Source of the DNA: Lumbricus rubellus
Lineage: Eukaryota; Annelida; Clitellata; Crassiclitellata; Lumbricidae
NCBI GenBank assembly: GCA_945859605.1
Contig: OX243817.1
Location: forward strand, 23,724,707 to 23,788,706
Reading direction: 5' to 3'
Length of the DNA: 64,000 nt
Under the pieces are notes generated by a model. That model ran no database searches. It was not told the origin of the DNA and worked only from the letters and a program-made list of their open reading frames with translations. This document shows positions 34,001 to 64,000 of this stretch, piece after piece (within the stretch, counting starts at the first letter, position 1; each line of letters opens with the position of its first letter). A program made the translations under genes and the position numbers.

Positions 34001-35852
34001 AGGACTGGAGGGTTTGAACTGGTGGGGAAAGGGGCTGAGATCCGGACCAGTCTGAGCCCGGGCTAGCGGGGGGAAGGGCGCTGGAGGTCCGAGGCGGCGG
34101 GGGGGTTGAGGTCTGCGTGGGGGCAAGGGGACTGAGGTCCGGACTGGCGTGAGTCTTGGCTGGCGGAGGAAGAGGCTGAGGTTCGGCCCGGTGTGAGTCC
34201 TGGCTGGCGGAGGAAGGGGCTGAGGTTCGGCCCGGTGTGAGTCCTGGCTGGCGGAGGAAGGGGCTGAGGTTCGGCCGGTGTGAGTCCTGGCTGGCGGAGG
34301 AAGGGGCTGAGGTTCGGCCCGGTGTGAGTCCTGGCTGGCGGAGGAAGGGGCTGAGGTTCGGCCGGTGTGAGTCCTGGCTGGCGGGAGAAGGGGCTGAGGT
34401 TTGGCCCGGTGTGAGTCCTGGCTGGCGGAGGAAGGGGCTGAGGTTCGGCCGGTGTGAGTCCTGGCTGGCGGAGGATGGGGCTGAGGTTCGGCCGGTGTGA
34501 GTCCGGGCTGGCGGGAGAAAGGTGTTGAGTCCGAGTTCACGGAGGAAGGGACTGAGATTCACAAGGACAGCAATTTTGAATTTTGCTACAATAGCGCGTC
34601 GATGCTTATGCTAATAGAATGCGCCGCATGCAGACCATGATGATGTTATGTGCACCATGTCCGGCCGGCCTTCTGAGGGGCTACGCCGGTAGTCCTACAC
34701 AACTATTCATTGGGAAATGGGTGTTAATTTAGCACCAGCAGTCATAAGCGGAGACTTGGGAGCCAGGGGACGGTCCACGAGACCCCGAAGTTTGTGGTAT
34801 TTCAATATTTCAAAAATATCTCAAAAATGTCAGTATAAATTTCTAGAGTGTTATCTACTGTTTATCCATCATGAATAATTTTGCTAGGACGACAGCGAAA
34901 CTGGTATAACCTTGCAGTGTGGCATTCAATAATTTATACAACGTGCACGGAGGACCATTATTGTTGAACTCATAAACCATTTCTTTCAGCAATAAAATAA
35001 TTATGAGAAATTTGTTGAGATGACAGCTTAAAATGTTACCATTAAAGTGCTGATATCCAAAATTTAAACAATGGCCTACAAAGGGACACTTTTGAAGTCA
35101 TAATCCACCACTTTCAGCATTGAAATGATGAGCTAATTAGTAAATAGATGACAGCCCAAAATGCTATTATTGCTATGTGGAAATTCCCAAAAATTTCATG
35201 ACTTTATCGTTCATAATCATAAACAGTTAGCAAACATGAGCCTGAAGCGCGCTCCTGTCGATGTCAACAGCGAAAAACGCGCTGGTTTCTGACCCCCTAG
35301 TCGGTATGACCTTCGTGCATTCGGCCCTTGCAGCTTCGCGTCTCCAGCGCATGCAAAATTACCGCCCTTAAGAAAAATATTCTACTTGCGTTCCTGGGAG
35401 GAAGGGCTTAAGATTTCAGCCCCCAAACCTGAAATCCGGGCGCCGCCACTGATTGTACCCGTAAAACCCCCTACAAACGACATCTTATTTAAGTTTTCAT
35501 GATTTTATCGTTCATAAATAGCTGGCAAAAAAGAGCCTAAAAAGGGCTCAAGTTGAGGTCAACAGAGCTAAAAATGCTTTGGCGGCTGGGGCTCCGCCCC
35601 AGACCCCGCTGGGGGAGCTTACGACGCTCCCCCAGACCCCCTAGTCGGTATGGGCTTCGTGTCTTCGGCATTCGCAGCTTCGCGCCTTCGGCGCGACATA
35701 AAAATGTTGCAGTTGGGCTTGGGGCTTCAGCCCCCCGAAACCTGAAATCCTGGTGCCGCCACTGTATGCGTATACCCAAAAGGGTACAAAGCTTATGCTG
35801 GTGATACCTCATAATCGCCAGTAGGTATAATGGTATATACGGTATATACAAA

Positions 35853-35890
<38 letters not shown>

Positions 35891-36688
35891 AAGCTCGTAT
35901 CGATCGCTGTTCGCTTCATATTATTTTGTGCAAGTTGTGCGTACAGAAAAAAAATCCTGGCGGCGCCGCTGTCCCACTCCATCATAAAATCATGGCTACG
36001 CCACTGGCATCTTTAGACTATACTTTGTACGTTTTAATTGAATAAGATCTACATTATTATTATGCCAGGCAACTTTCAGGTGGAATATGTTGCGGTAAAC
36101 CTAACAATCCCGACCTTCAACACATCCTCTCTACTGATGTCCATCAACAACTGGATCGTCATCCAGCAGAGGATAGACGCCAGTTTAGATTTCAATCAGC
36201 CATGGTCAGTTTACAAGGAAGGTTTCGGCGACATCAACAAAAACTTCTGGCTTGGCCTTGAGAAGATCTACCAGCTGACAATCAACACCCCCTACCGTCT
36301 ACGCATCGAGATACAATCCGTGGATCATGCCAAATGGTTTGCAGTTGAATACGATTCATTCTTCATAACATCCGAGTCACATGGTTACGCACTGAACGTG
36401 TCTGGTTACGTGGGAGATGCAGACGACTCACTCAACAACATGACAAATTCTGGAATCTATCGTCAGAACGGAATGAAGTTTTCTACCTACGACCGTTACA
36501 ATGACATGCATCATGGAGTCAATTACGCTGCTATGTATCCCAGCGGATTTTGGTTTAATCGTTGTTGTCATGCATGTCTAAATTGCGTGTACGACTCTCC
36601 TCAGTTCTACTGGTTAAGTTTGGCGAAACCAGGACTAGTCAGTTCGTCTCAACTTCAGGCGAGTCGAATGATGATAAAAGCCGTTTAG
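30730..36688 (+). CDS. Secreted PAN/apple - FN2-like - fibrinogen C-terminal domain protein, whole gene
   Basis: Exons 30730-31041, 31342-31366, 31869-32012 and 36069-36688 join to 1101 nt (366 aa plus stop) with matching phases (0, 1, 1). Order: signal peptide (about 1-22); a Cys-rich PAN/apple-like region (about 40-104, DCALEC, YCENFNY); an FN2-like module (C119, PFTYGG, Y130, C133); and a fibrinogen-related domain (about 165-366). The FReD shows WIVIQQRIDAS, DF, WSVYKEGFG, NFWLGLEKI, YRLRIE, YALNVSGYVGDADDSL and the Ca-site region STYDRYNDM. FReD proteins of this kind are secreted lectin-like recognition molecules; ligand and role here are unknown. All members of the typical FReD N-terminal Cys pair are not evident. 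The last intron carries nested transposons. Confidence 0.75.
31342..31366 (+). CDS. FReD gene exon 2: 25-nt microexon
   Basis: TTCTGTTTCAG acceptor and GTGAGC donor bound 25 nt coding VQSHQPYT plus one base. Phase 0 in, phase 1 out, which is exactly what exon 3 requires. Too short for ordinary ORF calling. Confidence 0.6.
31370..31868. repeat. Intron with purine-rich (GGGA)n tract
   Basis: 31590-31675 is an AGGG/AAGG-rich tract, preceded by a purine-rich stretch with many CAGAGA words. No coding sequence is seen. Confidence 0.7.
31869..32012 (+). CDS. FReD gene exon 3: FN2-like module
   Basis: Acceptor CTGCCTATAG, donor GTGAAT. It encodes GIPAEDCSLPFTYGGRLYNG, then C, CNAC and ASC. C-x2-PF-x-Y-x-G-x3-Y-x2-C is the fibronectin type II start, but the second half lacks the usual WC, so the assignment is tentative. 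Confidence 0.65.
32111..32396. mobile_element. Non-autonomous element, CAAGGCCGTAGC family
   Basis: The right end is CCTGGCTACGGCCTTG; the left end CAAGCCTATTAGCTAGGAGG is decayed. The interior (GTGTTTTGGTTGTTTGAACC; 'aaaccatgaaataaaacc') matches 59377-59709 and 40565-41211. The TSD is no longer visible. Confidence 0.7.
33409..35764. mobile_element. Inner hAT-type element, 2.36 kb
   Basis: Ends CAGTGGCGGCGCCAGG ... CCTGGTGCCGCCACTG (one mismatch in 16), with exact 8-bp TSD TATGCGTA at 33401-33408 and 35765-35772. Contains a GC-rich minisatellite, and possibly a fourth decayed element (left-like end near 33586, right-like end at 35440-35453, no matching TSD). No transposase frame was seen. 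Confidence 0.9.
34130..34545. repeat. GC-rich 43/44-bp minisatellite
   Basis: About nine copies of a unit starting GCTGAGGTTCGGCCCGGTGT and ending in TGGCGGAGGAAGGG; a CC/C indel makes 43- or 44-bp units. Pro/Ser-rich antisense frames of over 230 codons are repeat artefacts. More degenerate copies extend left to about 33860. Confidence 0.9.
36069..36688 (+). CDS. FReD gene exon 4: fibrinogen C-terminal domain, with stop
   Basis: The acceptor TATTATGCCAG is chosen because it alone accepts phase 1 from exon 3 (giving GNFQVEY). A second AG at 36079 would shift phase. 620 nt to TAG. FReD hallmarks: WIVIQQRID, FGDINKNFWLGLEKI, LRIEIQS, YDSFFITSE, YVGDADDSL, DRYNDM, FWFNRCCHACLNCVY. The Cys usually preceding Ala in 'C-A' is Tyr here (NYAAMY), and the Asn-Gly of CxLNG is Asn-Cys. 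The usual 'DGGGW' start is degenerate (INNW). Confidence 0.8.
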
Positions 36689-36912
36689 GATTCATCGAGC
36701 TCTGCTACACTGGTCTCTACGGTTTATAATAGACTATATTTTGCAAGCGCTCTTGATCGTTTTAAAGTTCTCGCACGCTCTATGGACGCACTTAAATTCG
36801 CTGACCTTCAATTACCAGCTCTGCGTTAAAGTTATGCGCATAGGGTAATATTATGGATTCTTGTTATTAAGACGCATGTATTTGCCTTAAGAATGTTTAA
36901 ATTAAATTTAAA

Positions 36913-37449
36913 TCGTCATGCAGCAAAGGGTAGACGGCAGTCAATCGTTCAATCAGTCATGGTCAGTTTACAAGGAAGGCTTCGGCAACATCAACAAAAA
37001 CTTCTGGCTTGGCCTTGAGAAGATGCACCAACTGACAATCAACCACCCCTACCGTCTACGCATCGCGTTACAATCAGTGAATGCGGGCAAGTGGTTTTCA
37101 GCTGAATACGATTCATTCTTCATAACATCAGAGTCATTATGGTATGCATGCACTGAACGTGTCTGGTTACGTGGGAGATGCAGGCGATGCCCTCAACAGC
37201 ATGGAAGATTCTGGACTCGGCTATCAGAACGGAATGAAGTTTTCTACCGTCGACAGTGACAACGACATGTCTTCTAGTGGTGATTGCGCTGCTGATGTTC
37301 TCAACTGTTTTTGGTTTAATTGGTGTTTTGCGGCATGTCTTAATTGCAAGTACAACTCCGATGATTTCGTCTGTAGCACTCTAGTTGACATGGAACTGGT
37401 CGATTCAGATCAGCTGAAGACAAGTCGAATGTTGATAAGAACCGTTTAG
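36913..37449 (+). pseudogene. Tandem FReD copy, 5'-truncated and frameshifted
   Basis: Starts abruptly at the point matching 'atcgtcatccagca' of exon 4 and runs to TAG at 37447-37449, very similar in DNA and protein. TGCA is duplicated at 37145-37152, a +4 frameshift relative to the upstream copy (TSESLWYA / HALNVSGYVG). It keeps a more canonical Ca-site and Cys (VDSDNDMSS, GDCAAD). No own signal or acceptor with phase support was found, so a decayed or incomplete duplicate is the best reading; alternative exon use or an assembly error cannot be excluded. Confidence 0.75.
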
Positions 37450-37534
37450 ACCAATTCATCAAGTGTTGTTGCTTCAAGATTGCAACGCAATCTATATGAT
37501 TGTCATCAATCTACTAGCTGCTACTGCTACCACT

Positions 37535-37900
<366 letters not shown>

Positions 37901-37904
37901 TAGA

Positions 37905-38785
37905 TATGAATTACCGTCAAGCCCGTAAAACTAGATTTGAAAAATCCTACTTTGGGCCAAGATATTGACAAAAAACCGTAGGGATTACTTTTTGGTCCAC
38001 CCTGTACATCTACTAATGCTGCTGCGGCTACTGCTACTGTTATAAGCCATCGCTACTACTGTGTTGTACTGCATTGTGTCCACAAATTTATACATAACGC
38101 CTCCCACAAAAAAATTATTTTTAATACATATAAATTTCTTACGCGCGCAAGGTCATGCACATCCAAATGTGAATCTGAGGTGCGAGAATGTATAATTATT
38201 ATGTACTACAGTAACTGCTGCCTCTGTTGTTGCTGCTACTATTGCTGCTGCTGCCGCTGCTAGTACATGTTACATTGTTACTACTTACTAGGCCTAATAT
38301 ATTTAACATAATACACAATGTTTTCCTTAAAAGACTGTCAGCAACAGAAATACATTTTGTAAATTAAACAATCTCTTCCCGCGTTGCCAGGTCGCAAAAT
38401 AACATGACGTAATTGTTATTATTAGCATGCACTGCGTTGCTAGGCAGCGTTTATGACGTAATTATTTACAAAGTACTGCGTTGCTGGGACATACTTAAAT
38501 CTGACGTAATTGCTGTTTAAAACGATAAATATACGATTGGTAGTCCTTCTATGTTATACAATGTCATGTATATTATGCACTTGCTATCGGATACATGATT
38601 GTCTGGATATAATGACAGACGGGGTCGAATGAAAACAATGCATAGCGTTTTCTGGATAATTACGCTTTGTTTGCCATCTCATGCTTCCTAAAAGGTCGGT
38701 CTGACTATTTCGCCTTCAGTTATATATGACATACTCAGTTCTTCGCAATCATTAGGCCTACTTAGGATAATTCGGCATATAGTTT
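37905..38785. other. Intergenic, one mariner-like end
   Basis: GATTACTTTTTGGTCCACCC followed by TGTA at about 37983-38006 has the look of a mariner-type right end, but no left end is seen. At 38385-38510, three short imperfect copies of 'gcgttgctgg ... tgacgtaatt' occur about 60 bp apart. Confidence 0.45.
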
Positions 38786-38787
38786 TA

Positions 38788-38989
38788 GTAAGCGGGTCCC
38801 TATGTTAATGAATGACTGCACTAACCCTTTCCCTAACCCTAACCGACCCTCACGATGCCTAATCTGACCCTAACCGACCCTCACGATACCTAACCTGACC
38901 CTAACCGACCCTCACGATGCCTAACTGACCTTAACCGACCCTCACGACCCTTAAACCTGAACCTAACCAGCACATAGGGACCCGCTTAC
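38788..38989. mobile_element. 202-bp TIR element (TA target) with telomere-like core
   Basis: Ends GTAAGCGGGTCCCTATGT and exact inverse, TA on both sides (38786-38787, 38990-38991). The core is three to four copies of a ~31-bp unit with CCCTAACCGACCCTCACGAT, also found in the otherwise unrelated MITE at 26770. Confidence 0.88.
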
Positions 38990-39036
38990 TATAATTAAGC
39001 CGGATAATTCTATTAAACGGATTGATTGCACATAAG

Positions 39037-41779
39037 CATAGGCGCAACCACGTCCTAAAAGTTGGGGGGTACCGGGACCGATGGAAATTCTTAGTAGGAG
39101 TAATAATAGCGAGCGCGAAACGCGAGGAGCCGCGATTTCCAAAGGCAAGAAGCCATAACAACTATAGGGGGTATGGGGAGTGTCGTAAGCTCCCCCACCG
39201 GGGTCTGGGGCGGAGCCCCAGCAACTGACGCAATTTTGACTTTTTTGAGCATTTGATGCCAAATCGAGTGCATTTTGGGTTCTAGTTTATCTGAAATTTT
39301 GCAACGAGGATATCGAAATAGAAGTACGTAAACCACATCATTCTGTGAAAGTCTAAATCTAAATCAGTTAATCAATCACTTAATGAGCCATAAAAATTGA
39401 CATTAATTTTGACATTGCTTTGCAAATAAAAAATTCACAGCTTCTGTGGATGCAAAGCTTAACCTAAATGGACAGAAGTCATGCAACAAATACTCAATAA
39501 TTTTAACAGAGAGTCTAAAGACTATAAGATCTTTGATTTAATTTTTAATGTACACATAAATTAAGACACAATGAAACCAAAGAATGAGAATCATCAGTGT
39601 TCATTTCCATCTAACCGGAAAAGGGACATGAGTCCCGCTTATTTTAGAGAAACCTAGGCCTATCTATAAACGGTAAAATGGTAATTTTTTTTGTCTTACA
39701 ACAAATATCCCTAATATTCATTTATTCAATTGCACAATGCCCATATAAATCAGCATAGAGTGGAACTAAAGATTTAGAAACGTTATTATGTGTCCATTTC
39801 TATCTTTTGACTGTATAATTATATCATAGGCTATTAGGCCCGAGCGAATGCTTTGTGTTGACTTGGAGGAGAACGAGCGGCCGAAGGATGATCGGCGAGG
39901 TGCGAAGCGCCGAGCAGGGAAATTTTTGAATTTCCACACTGCAATGGTAGCATTTTAGGCTGTCATTTTACGAAATTGCTCATCATTTCAGTGCTGACTT
40001 CAGTGGTTGAAGACTTAAAAAGCGTCTCCTCAAATTGTCATTTTTTTCTCCAAATTTCCATGATGTAAAATTTGGTGACCTTTCTAAGCTGTCATCTGAA
40101 ATTTGTTTTCATTATTTCATTGCTGAAAGACATGCTTTAAGACTTGCCCTACTCATTGTTTAATTTTTTTTAAATTCTAAAACTATAATGATATAGCATT
40201 TTAGGCTGTCTTTTACTCAATCATTTCAGTGTTGATGATTGTGATTCTGTGACTTCAGAAACGTCTCCCACATTGTTTAAATATTTTTCAGATTTCTCAA
40301 TTCATCATCTCAAACTAATTTTTCATAATTTAATTGAAAACATTGCATGATTTAAGACTTCAATAAATGTCTCCTCCCTTTGTTTAATTTTTTTAATTTT
40401 TATACTGCTATGGTAGCATTCTTAGCTGCCATCTTAACTAAATTGATAATTACGTAGAAACAATGGACAATACTGCAGAAGTTTACGGTGATATTTAATA
40501 AATATTTCTGAAATATTGGAGATGGATTTAAGCACCTCCTTCCCTCGTCAGAAACGTTGGAGAGCAAGGCAGTAGCCAGGATTTGATTTCGGGGGGTGTT
40601 TCTTCGGCGGAGAATTTCTGACGACTTTATTTCTGAAAACACCTTTTTTAGTCGTCAAAATGTCTGAGGACACCTTTGTTTAGTCGTCAAAATTTCTAAA
40701 GACACTTTATTTTAGTCGTCACATTTTTTGAAGACATCTCTTTTAGGTGTAAAACATTCGAAATACACCTTTTTCAGTTGTCAAAATTTCTAAAGACCCT
40801 TTTTTTTAGTTGTCAAAATTTCTGAAGACATCTTTTTAGTTGCCAAAATTTCTGAAGACACCTTTTTTAGTTGTCAAATTTCTGAAGACATCTTTTTTCA
40901 GTTGTCAGAATTTCTAAAGACACCTTTTTTTAGTAGTCAAAATTTCTGAAGACACCTTTTTTAATCGTCAAAATTTCAGAAGACCATCGCAAACTGCTTT
41001 CTTAGTATCTTTCGCTCAATTTCATGTTTTTTTCATTATGTGCTAGTGAATAATATTCTATTAATTTTTAAATTTTCCATTTCAGATGGTGTTTTCATGG
41101 TTTTATTTCATGGTTTTTACATCATATGCTAGTAAATGCATTATATTATTTTTTACATTTTCCATTTGGGGGGTGTTCAAACACCCAAAACACCCCCTAA
41201 CTACGGCCTTGTTGGAGGGGCCGTCCCCGATGTTCCTCTGTGTCTACGCCCACGGTGTAGACATACATTACCACAGAAACAAGACTGTAAGAATAAAAAG
41301 GGTAATTGAGAGACCTAACTAAATTAATCCTATGTGCATATATTATGATAATTTCTGACACATTGGACTGCAAAAGACCTGGTATTTTGCATTTGAAAAG
41401 ACAAAAACATTCAAACCAGACACGAAAAAGGCCTTAAGAAAGAAAGTCAAGACTGAAGAGTCACTTAATATAACCAAATTCAGTATCCGTGATTCACACT
41501 TAGCAACACACTCACATGCAATCTGTGGGACGCCAACACTGTCGGGGTAAGATGCCTGATAAAAACGTTCTTGACTCAGCCTTAATGAGCTGAGAAACTA
41601 TGTTTTTAATATACCAATCTGTATTCAAACGGCTATTAGCAGCAGTCACTGGCAAAAGTTGGAAAGGACCTCCCAAGCCTCGTCGAAAGTCGGGGGGGAC
41701 CATCCCATTAATGGTCCCAAACCTCTCAAAAGTTGGAGGGGACGCGTCCCGTGGGTCCCATAGGGTGGTTGCGCCTATG
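39037..41779. mobile_element. 2.7-kb hAT-type element, CATAGGCGCAACCAC family
   Basis: Ends CATAGGCGCAACCACG ... GGTGGTTGCGCCTATG, exact 8-bp TSD CACATAAG at 39029-39036 and 41780-41787. Contains the nested element 40565-41211; net about 2.09 kb. Part of its interior (39110-40450) resembles, in reverse orientation, the interior of the inner element at 33409 (GGGGTCTGGGGCGGAGCCCC; 'agcattttaggctgtcat'). No transposase frame seen. A 114-bp relative sits at 48980. Confidence 0.9.
40565..41211. mobile_element. Nested CAAGGCCGTAGC-family element
   Basis: Ends CAAGGCAGTAGCCAGG ... CCTAACTACGGCCTTG. TSD TTGGAGAG / TTGGAGGG (7 of 8). About ten copies of a ~35-bp 'gtcgtcaaaatttctgaaga' unit fill 40630-40985, a tandem also hinted at in the short relatives. 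It lies inside the 39037 hAT element. Confidence 0.8.
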
Positions 41780-41819
41780 CACATAAGCCTATACAGTATA
41801 CATGCCTATTTATTTATTT

Positions 41820-42178
41820 CGAAAATTTCATATAGCACCTCTTCAAGGTAGGCCACTCAGAAGCGCTCCTGGCCCAACCACCGAAAAATAAGACAGTTTT
41901 GAAGTTCTTAATGAACAGAGTGGAGTGACCCTTGGGAACTAAGCGCAGTGTAACTATAGGAGGCCACTCGAGGTTGTAGGACAGGCGATCGAGAAAGAAC
42001 GACGCTGTCGGATAGCAGTCCCCGAGCGGGGAACCAGAAGCTCAGCCTGGTTCACCGATCGAGGGGTGGATCGACGCGGAACACCCGAACAACAGAGTTC
42101 TCGAAGGTACGGTGAAGCCAATCCTCGAACCTTTCGGCTCCAAGGCAACGATGCCACCACTACACTACCGCGCCCCAC
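41820..42178 (-). mobile_element. LINE 3' fragment abutting a SINE head
   Basis: 41820-42105, minus strand: decayed CR1/L2-like C-terminus (YLRELCCSGVPR, ELLVPRSGTAIRQRRSFSI) and the 3' end CTTCAAGG/GCGCTCC. 42106-42178: a minus-strand SINE head (GGTGGGGCGCGGTAGTGTAG, GGTTCGAGG-like). They meet without a gap, so one inserted into or replaced part of the other. Confidence 0.65.
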
Positions 42179-42242
42179 CTTAATATGCTTACATAGACGT
42201 ATGATGTGTCGTGCGTATTGTTGATGTTTTCTAGAAGTGATC

Positions 42243-64000
<21,758 letters not shown>

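Larger units (their letters stand above)
33079..35971. mobile_element. Middle hAT-type element
   Basis: Ends CAGGGGCGCCGTTAGG ... CCTGGCGGCGCCGCTG (TIR with three mismatches in 16), with exact 8-bp TSD TCCCACTC at 33071-33078 and 35972-35979. Lies wholly inside the outer element. Net own length about 529 bp, including a palindrome-rich GTACGCACGTACGCAAGTGC stretch near its left end. Confidence 0.9.
32843..36006. mobile_element. Outer hAT-type element (host of two nested elements)
   Basis: Ends CAGTGGCGTAGACA ... TGGCTACGCCACTG, with exact 8-bp TSD GCATCTTT at 32835-32842 and 36007-36014. Total 3164 bp; after removing the nested element and its TSD only about 263 bp belong to it, so it is a MITE. 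It sits in the last intron of the FReD gene, 62 bp upstream of exon 4. Confidence 0.92.

Noticed and set aside
33842..34562. Pro/Ser-rich antisense frames of 232 and 238 codons
   Set aside because: They lie in a GC-rich minisatellite inside a nested transposon; several frames are open at once.
36080..36688. Alternative acceptor at 36079 for FReD exon 4
   Set aside because: It would receive phase 1 wrongly and destroy the FReD frame; the AG at 36068 fits.

Overview
The window looks like nuclear DNA of an invertebrate animal, probably a deuterostome. Exons are short with GT-AG boundaries, introns are long and packed with CR1/L2-like LINE debris, tRNA-derived SINEs, 8-bp-TSD (hAT-type) elements, microsatellites and minisatellites, and there are no operons. 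The word AGGCCTA, which I associate with echinoderm and hemichordate DNA, is very frequent right of about 28 kb. That taxon is an inference.

Three host genes can be read by following splice phase. (1) Minus strand, 5235-27677: a FAM174-like small type I membrane protein, two coding exons (27328-27677, 5235-5403) with a ~21.9 kb intron that fills most of the left third. (2) Plus strand, 30730-36688: a secreted PAN/apple, FN2-like, fibrinogen-C (FReD) protein in four coding exons (366 aa). Its last intron holds three hAT-type elements nested inside one another. A second, frameshifted FReD copy follows at 36913-37449. (3) Plus strand, 42243 to beyond 64000: an ABCA3-like lipid-type ABC transporter. 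Fifteen exons cover the first membrane half, complete NBD1, an unusually long Ser/Thr-rich linker and the start of the second half. All 14 junctions agree in phase.

The most striking feature lies around the ABCA exon with Walker B and the H-loop (exon 11, 58157-58367). The intron before it starts with ~85 copies of a 24-bp unit, each carrying the exon 10 end plus its GT splice donor. It ends with ~36 copies of a 30-bp unit running into the exon 11 acceptor. The intron after exon 11 starts with a 26-bp array, each unit again carrying the exon end plus donor. So both donors are multiplied, and the acceptor tract also lies in an array. The 24-bp array has no stop codon in the exon's frame, so use of any downstream donor would add 8 x n residues between the ABC signature and Walker B.

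Layout: 1-5234 FAM174 downstream region and repeats; 5235-27677 FAM174 gene; 27.7-30.7 kb intergenic with a TIR element; 30.7-37.5 kb FReD locus; 37.5-42.2 kb intergenic with a triplet microsatellite, a MITE and a 2.7-kb hAT element; 42.2-64 kb ABCA gene. The three genes show no sign of functional linkage.
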